Below are positions 59,541-64,000 of a DNA stretch of 64,000 nt, in pieces. The notes beneath the pieces were generated by a model. That model did not search any database and had not been told where the DNA came from. It saw only the letters and a program-made list of their open reading frames with translations. The position numbers and the translations under genes are program-made. This DNA comes from Myxococcales bacterium (lineage in GTDB: Bacteria > Myxococcota > Myxococcia > Myxococcales > Myxococcaceae), in contig JACPVI010000057.1 of the NCBI GenBank assembly GCA_016191815.1, positions 1 through 64,000 on the forward strand. The letters are read 5' to 3'. Within the stretch, counting starts at the first letter, position 1; each line of letters starts with the position of its first letter.

Positions 59541-60088
59541 CTGGCGTACCGGAGCAGCGACTTCACCTCGAAGTCACCCAGCCTCGAGCGTCCGTTGAGG
59601 AAGTCCAGCTCGACCACGAATCCGAGCCCCTGGATCACCGCCCCCAGCGAGGTGGCCAGGTCGCACGCCGCGCGCGCGGTCCCGCCCGTCGCCAAGAGGT
59701 CGTCCACGATGAGGACCCGCTGGCCCTTGCTGACCGCGTCGCGGTGGATCTCCAAGGTGTCCGTGCCGTACTCGAGGGCGTAGGTCACCTTGGCCGTTTC
59801 GGCCGGGAGCTTCTTGGGCTTGCGGACCGGCACGAAGCCGGCGTTGAGCCGGTAGGCGAGCGCCGGCCCGAAGATGAACCCGCGCGCCTCGATGCCCAGC
59901 ACCAGGTCCACGTGCTCCTCGAGGTAGTGCTCGGCCAAGGCGTCGATCAAGGTGGCGAGCCCCACCGGGTCCTTGAGCAGGGTGGTGATGTCGTAGAAGA
60001 GGATGCCCTTCTTCGGGAAGTCGGGGACCTCGCGGATCAGCTTCTTCAGCGGCTCGCAGTTGATGGCGCGTTTGGGTTGGGGTTGCAT
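59537..60088 (-). CDS. apt: adenine phosphoribosyltransferase
   Basis: A 183-residue enzyme that makes AMP from adenine and PRPP. The PRPP-binding loop [13 protein letters not shown], the N-terminal [17 protein letters not shown] block and the [10 protein letters not shown] segment are typical. It salvages the adenine released by MtnP, whose gene starts 39 nt away on the opposite strand. Confidence 0.93.
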   Translation of the reverse strand: MQPQPKRAINCEPLKKLIREVPDFPKKGILFYDITTLLKDPVGLATLIDALAEHYLEEHVDLVLGIEARGFIFGPALAYRLNAGFVPVRKPKKLPAETAKVTYALEYGTDTLEIHRDAVSKGQRVLIVDDLLATGGTARAACDLATSLGAVIQGLGFVVELDFLNGRSRLGDFEVKSLLRYAS

Positions 60089-60126
60089 AGGGCCTCCCTC
60101 CCCATTTACCGGATAAGGGTGTTTCC

Positions 60127-61005
60127 ATGAAGGACATCGTGGTGGGCGTCATCGGCGGCTCCGGGCTGGGAGAGGCCTTGGGGACGATCGGCCGGGGCGA
60201 GGCCTTGGAGGTGGACACTCCCTTCGGCAAGCCCTCGGGGCCGGTGGTGCTGACCGAGGTGGCGGGCGTACGCACCGCGCTGCTCGCCCGGCATGGAGAC
60301 GGCCACCGGTTCAACCCCTCCTCGGTCCCGTACCGGGCGAACATCTATGCGCTCAAGAAGCTGGGAGTCACGCACGTCTTGGCGAGCGCCGCGGTGGGCA
60401 GCCTGCGAGAGGAGATCGCCCCGCGGCACCTGGTCATCCCCGACCAGGTGATCGACCGCACCTTCCGCCGGCCGTCCACCTTCTTCGACGAGCTGGCGGT
60501 CCACGTGGAGTTCGCCTCTCCGTTCTGCCCGGGGCTGCGGGCGCTCCTCGTCGAGCAGGGGAGGGCGTCGGCGACCACGGTGCACTCCACGGGGACGTAC
60601 GTGTGCATGGAGGGCCCGCAGTTCTCCACGCGTGCGGAGAGCGAGCTGCACCGCGCCTGGGGCGCGCACCTGATCGGGATGACGGTGATGCCCGAGGCCA
60701 AGCTCGCCCGCGAGGCCGAGCTTTGCTACGCGATGGTGGCGCTGCCCACCGACTACGACTGCTGGAGGCCGCACCCCGACGGGCTGGACCAGGTGCAGCT
60801 GCTCAAGGAGATCATCGGCAACCTCAAGGCGGCGACCGAGCAGGGGCTGGACCTCATCCGCCGGACGGTGGCGGTGATCCGCGACCGCACGCGGGATTGC
60901 TCCTGCCAGACGGCGCTGGCCCACGCGATCTGGTCGGACAAGGCGAAGGTGCCGGCGGAAGTGAAGAAGCGGCTGGAAGCGGTGGCCGGGAAGTACTGGG
61001 CCTGA
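60127..61005 (+). CDS. mtnP: S-methyl-5'-thioadenosine phosphorylase
   Basis: A 292-residue purine phosphorylase of the MTAP type. [14 protein letters not shown] at the N-terminus binds phosphate, [19 protein letters not shown] binds ribose, [11 protein letters not shown] is the family signature and PTDYDCW places the base pocket. It splits methylthioadenosine to adenine and methylthioribose-1-phosphate; many members also act on 5'-deoxyadenosine. The divergent apt gene recycles the adenine, and mtnA at 16 kb uses the sugar phosphate. Confidence 0.92.
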   Translation: MKDIVVGVIGGSGLGEALGTIGRGEALEVDTPFGKPSGPVVLTEVAGVRTALLARHGDGHRFNPSSVPYRANIYALKKLGVTHVLASAAVGSLREEIAPRHLVIPDQVIDRTFRRPSTFFDELAVHVEFASPFCPGLRALLVEQGRASATTVHSTGTYVCMEGPQFSTRAESELHRAWGAHLIGMTVMPEAKLAREAELCYAMVALPTDYDCWRPHPDGLDQVQLLKEIIGNLKAATEQGLDLIRRTVAVIRDRTRDCSCQTALAHAIWSDKAKVPAEVKKRLEAVAGKYWA

Positions 61006-61024
61006 TTCCAGGCTCAGGCCAGCG

Positions 61025-61417
61025 TTGCGCTTCGCGCCGCGGAGCGCCATACTAACCTTCGACGGTGGGGTGCTGATTGCCCTCGAGCGCGGCCAGCAAC
61101 GCGCGGCGAGAGTCCTTCGCGCGGCGACGGACACTGGCCGGCGGATCACCGTGCCGACGGTCGTCATCGCCGAATGGTGGCGGGGGCGAACGGATGTCCG
61201 CGAGGAGATCCTCGGCGCCGTCGACGTGGAGCCGCTGTCCGAGCGAGTGGCCAGGCTGGCCGGAGAGGCCCAGGCTGCGGTGCCGAAAACGAGCGCCATC
61301 GATGCCATGGTGATGGCGTCGGCAGCGATGCGGGGCGATCTGGTCTACACCTCGGATTTCGACGACCTCGACCGGTTGCGTCGCTTTTTCCCTTCGGTGC
61401 GTGTTCTGCGAGTCTAG
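61025..61417 (+). CDS. orphan PIN-domain protein
   Basis: A 130-residue PIN fold with acidic residues in ILTFDGGVLIAL, VVIAEWWRG and SAIDAMVMASAAMRGDLVYTSDFDD. It should be a ribonuclease. No antitoxin gene is adjacent: mtnP ends 19 nt upstream and the next gene is convergent. It may be paired with an antitoxin elsewhere or be a degraded pair. A TTG start is assumed. Confidence 0.75.
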   Translation: MRFAPRSAILTFDGGVLIALERGQQRAARVLRAATDTGRRITVPTVVIAEWWRGRTDVREEILGAVDVEPLSERVARLAGEAQAAVPKTSAIDAMVMASAAMRGDLVYTSDFDDLDRLRRFFPSVRVLRV

Positions 61418-62052
61418 GCCAGCAGCGCCGCACATCGACGCGCGCGCCCTGGCCGCTGGCGTACTTCCTCGCGCAGCCGCTCCAGGCCGGCGAGGTCATC
61501 CACGTCGTAGGCCTCCGGCAACTCCGCGAGCGCCAGTCCGAGATGCCTCGCTCGCTGCCGGGTTTGCTCCATCACCTCTCCCGTGCTCCAGCGGATTCCC
61601 CGGAACAGCTCGGGCCGCGGCTCGCTGAGGCCCACCAGGTAGTAGCCTCCGTCGCTCGCCGGCCCCAAGAGCACTCGCCCCGTGCCCGATAGCTCGGCGA
61701 GTGCAGGCCCGATTCGATCGAACGGGAGCGTCGGCGAGTCGCTGCCCAGTACCACCGCGGGCACCTCCAGCTCGAAGAGTCGGTCGAAGGCCCTCACCAG
61801 CCGCTCCGTCAGGTCCGCCCCTTCCTGAGGCACCACCCGCCACGAAGGCGGGGCCAGCGAGCGCAATAGCTCCGGTCCCTCGTCTTCCGGCGCCGCCAGC
61901 AGCACCTTGGTCGCCTCCAGAGGCTCCAGGCCCTCCAGCACGTCGAGCAGCATCGCCCGGTAGAGCTGGGCCGCCCGCTTTGCGCCCAGGAGCGCCGCGA
62001 GCCGCGTCTTGCATCGGCCCGGCACCGGGGCGCGGGCCATCACTCCAATCAC
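61414..62052 (-). CDS. glycosyltransferase-like protein (TIGR04282/DUF2064 type)
   Basis: About 212 residues of the nucleotide-diphospho-sugar transferase fold. The N-terminal MARAPVPGRCKTRL block is the family hallmark, LGSDSPTLPFDRI holds the metal-binding Asp, and LGPASDGGYYLVGL follows. A GTG at 62052 overlaps the stop of the upstream TPR-zincin gene (GTGA). Family members often sit with surface-modification genes. The sugar donor and acceptor are unknown. Confidence 0.8.
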   Translation of the reverse strand: MIGVMARAPVPGRCKTRLAALLGAKRAAQLYRAMLLDVLEGLEPLEATKVLLAAPEDEGPELLRSLAPPSWRVVPQEGADLTERLVRAFDRLFELEVPAVVLGSDSPTLPFDRIGPALAELSGTGRVLLGPASDGGYYLVGLSEPRPELFRGIRWSTGEVMEQTRQRARHLGLALAELPEAYDVDDLAGLERLREEVRQRPGRARRCAALLA

Positions 62053-63116
62053 TCCAGCCCGCGCTCCCAGAGGTCCTCCTCGTCCAGCCCGATCAGATGC
62101 CCGACCTCGTGCATCACCGTGATGCCGATCTGCTCGATCAGCTCTTCCTTGGTCCCGGCGAAGCGCTCGAGGTTGCGCTGGTAGAGCACGATCGCCGCCG
62201 GGAAATGGTCGAACGCCGAGGAGACGCTCCGCTCCCCCACCGGGGTGCCTCGGAAGACCCCCAGGATGCACGGCGAGAGCGGCGGCCGCGAGGCCAGCAG
62301 GTCCTCCTCCGAGGGCAGCGCCTCCACCGAGATGTTCACGTTCTCCAGGTGCTTCATCACGTGCGCGGGCAGCCGCGCCACCGCCGCTTCCACTGCGGCA
62401 TCGAACTCCGCGTCCGACAGCTCCACCGGCGGCGGGAACTCCTCCGGGGCCAGCCTCCTTCCCCTCGAGAAGCGGCGCTTCGCCTCGCGCAGCTCCCCCC
62501 GCCGCTCGGCCAAGAGCCCCAGATAGTGATGCGCCCAGGGCTCGTCCGCCGCCACCGACACCACCTTCTTGAGCTCCCGCTCCGCGGCGTCGAACCGGCA
62601 CAGCTCGAACAGCGCGATGCCCCTCTCCAGCGCCGCATCCACCGAGCCGGGATCGATTCTCAGCGCCTCGTCGAGCCGCGCGAGCGCCAGCTCGCACTGG
62701 CCAAGCTGGTTCAGCCCGATGCCCTCCAGCAACAGCAGCTCCACACAGAGCTCTCCATCTTCCTTTCCCAGCCGCTTCCGGCCGCGGGCGCACAGGGCGA
62801 TGCCCTCCTCCACCATCGAGCGGTCCTCCCCCGGATGGCAGATGAGCAGGTCCGCGAGCCCGAGGAGGATTTCCGGATCCTCCGGCGAAAGCTTCGAGGC
62901 CTTCCGGTAGGACGCCTCGGCCGCCTCGGCGTCACCGAGCTCGAGCTGCGAGGCGGCCCGGTAGTGCAGCGCCTCCGCGTTGCCGGGGTGCTCCTCCAAA
63001 GCCTGCTGCGCCAGCGAGAGGACCTGGTCGAAATGGCCCTGCTCGAACTCCTCGGCCGCGCGCTCGAGGAGCGGCGCGATCCTGCCGTCGGCGTCTACCC
63101 GTTCGGACCGATCCAT
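62049..63116 (-). CDS. TPR protein with C-terminal minimal zincin
   Basis: A 355-residue protein. Residues 15-235 are TPR-like helices (EHPGNAEALHYRAASQLELG and later units). The last 120 residues end in an HExxH zinc site, TVMHEVGHLIGLDEEDL, matching the small metallopeptidase family of COG3824. The peptidase may act on proteins gathered by the TPR part. The stop overlaps the glycosyltransferase start. Confidence 0.85.
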   Translation of the reverse strand: MDRSERVDADGRIAPLLERAAEEFEQGHFDQVLSLAQQALEEHPGNAEALHYRAASQLELGDAEAAEASYRKASKLSPEDPEILLGLADLLICHPGEDRSMVEEGIALCARGRKRLGKEDGELCVELLLLEGIGLNQLGQCELALARLDEALRIDPGSVDAALERGIALFELCRFDAAERELKKVVSVAADEPWAHHYLGLLAERRGELREAKRRFSRGRRLAPEEFPPPVELSDAEFDAAVEAAVARLPAHVMKHLENVNISVEALPSEEDLLASRPPLSPCILGVFRGTPVGERSVSSAFDHFPAAIVLYQRNLERFAGTKEELIEQIGITVMHEVGHLIGLDEEDLWERGLE

Positions 63117-63182
63117 ATCGCCCCAGATAGAGACCGGGGTGCAGCGTTGTCAACGCGCGGGCAAGCCTGTTAGGACTCCGAC

Positions 63183-63563
63183 GTGGCCCCCGCCAACCAG
63201 CACATCAAGGTCCTGGTGGTCGACGACGACCTCGATCTCTGCTCGTTGATCGCCCGGTTCCTTCGCGGTCACGGCTACACCGTTCTCACCGCTCCCGACG
63301 GCGTCCAGGCGAAGGAGATCCTCCTGCGGGAGCCGATGAACCTCGTCATCACCGACCTCATGATGCCGCACCTGGACGGTATCCGGTTCAGCGAGCAGCT
63401 CAGGGCCCTGCCCCAGTACCAGGACCTGCCGATCATCCTCATCACCGCCTACCCGTCGGACGAGCTGGCCGACAAGGGCATGCGCAAGGGCGTGGCGATG
63501 ACCCTGGCCAAGCCTTTGGACCTGAACAAGCTCCTGGACCTCGTGGGCTTCGCCACGCACTAG
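63183..63563 (+). CDS. single-domain response regulator
   Basis: A 126-residue receiver with no output domain: acidic pocket VDDD, phospho-Asp58 in VITDLMMPHLDG, Thr in LITAY and Lys110 in LAKPLD. CheY-like, it may act by protein contact or in a relay. GTG start. It lies 2 nt before the protease gene with no kinase nearby. Confidence 0.9.
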   Translation: MAPANQHIKVLVVDDDLDLCSLIARFLRGHGYTVLTAPDGVQAKEILLREPMNLVITDLMMPHLDGIRFSEQLRALPQYQDLPIILITAYPSDELADKGMRKGVAMTLAKPLDLNKLLDLVGFATH

Positions 63564-63565
63564 CG

Positions 63566-64000
63566 ATGCGCGCGCTTGCCCTCGCCCTCGCTGCGCTCGT
63601 CGGCTGCGCGCAAAGGCCCGGCGAGCATGCCGACCCGTCCTTTCGCCGCGACGCCATCCTCGGCGGCACCTCGGATTTCGCCGATCCCGAGGTCTTCATG
63701 ATCGAGATGAGCTACGACGGCGGCGCCTCTCTTTGCACCTCCACCCTGGTCGGCCGGCGCACGCTGCTCACCGCCGCGCACTGCCTCCAGCCGGAGGCCG
63801 GGAGGCTCCCGCGCGTGCGCGCCACCAACCTCACCGCGGCCAGGGATGCGGGGGACTCGGACTTCATCTCCTCTTCCAAGGTGCGGCCCCACCCCGGGTA
63901 CACCTCCGGAGGCTCCTTCGCGAACGACATCGGCCTGGTCTTGCTCGACCGCGCTCCCACCGTCCGGTTCAAGCCCTGGAACCGCGACAGCGTCAGCGGG
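63566..64000 (+). CDS. trypsin-like serine protease, 5' part
   Basis: The gene runs off the right edge. A signal peptide with a lipobox (AALVGC) precedes a chymotrypsin fold: ILGGTSDFADP at the new N-terminus, TLLTAAHC with His57, and NDIGLVLLDR with Asp102. The catalytic Ser would lie beyond the window. It begins 2 nt after the response regulator stop and was found by reading the plus strand to the edge. Probably a secreted, lipid-anchored protease; a myxobacterial bacteriolytic role is possible but unproved. Confidence 0.88.
   Translation, partial: MRALALALAALVGCAQRPGEHADPSFRRDAILGGTSDFADPEVFMIEMSYDGGASLCTSTLVGRRTLLTAAHCLQPEAGRLPRVRATNLTAARDAGDSDFISSSKVRPHPGYTSGGSFANDIGLVLLDRAPTVRFKPWNRDSVSG

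Noticed and set aside
61025-61417. Antitoxin partner for the orphan PIN protein
   Set aside because: Only 19 nt separate it from mtnP and the downstream gene is convergent, so no room exists for an antitoxin.

Overview
The window is high-GC DNA, densely packed and mostly chromosomal in character. It most resembles a member of the Myxococcota (the former myxobacterial Deltaproteobacteria). Pointers are the many two-component and Ser/Thr kinase genes, sigma-54 enhancer-binding proteins including one with an FHA domain, and several secreted Cys-rich lipoproteins with Asp-Ala-Gly linkers. A globin-coupled sensor kinase, DUF3060-like and PPC-like secreted proteins and short ATGA/GTGA/TTGA start-stop overlaps fit as well. 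The assignment is inferred from gene content only; no rRNA or marker gene is present.

Layout. 1-3.1 kb: end of an ApbE gene facing a minus-strand group (phosphotransferase, APS kinase, hemerythrin-like, CBS pair). 3.4-7.7 kb: a phosphorelay cluster (protoglobin kinase, double receiver, receiver-kinase) converging on an NtrC-type regulator that has a good sigma-54 promoter and two upstream palindromes. 8-15 kb: peptide transporter, coiled-coil lipoprotein, Phd/PIN toxin-antitoxin pair with palindromic operator, Cys-rich lipoprotein, long coiled-coil protein with 63-bp repeats. 15-17.7 kb: small zinc-ribbon protein, fused MoaD-MoaE, and mtnA with a class II aldolase. 17.7-29.1 kb: secreted and lipoprotein genes, a two-domain phospholipase D protein, PilZ and GNAT proteins, and a large transglutaminase-like protein with a small partner. 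29.4-30.8 kb: class II Fic protein behind an inverted repeat.

33.4-39.7 kb is the most unusual locus: four overlapping plus-strand genes encoding a PAS/GAF histidine kinase, a corrinoid-binding protein, a UroD/MtaA-like protein that seems to lack the usual zinc ligands, and a second histidine kinase whose N-terminus resembles DUF1638. This looks like corrinoid methyl-transfer machinery built into a signalling operon. 39.7-44.6 kb: OmpA-like protein, small secreted protein, transglutaminase, FHA/degenerate-GGDEF sigma-54 activator. 44.6-46.7 kb is accessory: an internally deleted IS1380-like element with 19-bp perfect terminal repeats, repeat DNA and a RelBE-type pair. 46.9-57.3 kb: a GxGYxYP lipoprotein with a giant kinase/ATPase/TPR regulator, a secreted WINNG-repeat protein, and an OPT transporter coupled to a probable pseudokinase. 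A selenocysteine tRNA follows at 57.3 kb. 57.5-64 kb: DUF3060 protein, zinc alcohol dehydrogenase, apt and mtnP, orphan PIN protein, glycosyltransferase, TPR-zincin, receiver, and the start of a trypsin-like protease.

Genes likely to work together: mtnP, apt, mtnA, the class II aldolase and possibly the alcohol dehydrogenase could form a DHAP shunt for methylthioadenosine, split between 17 kb and 60 kb. Short dispersed repeats occur at several gene ends and inside three coding regions.
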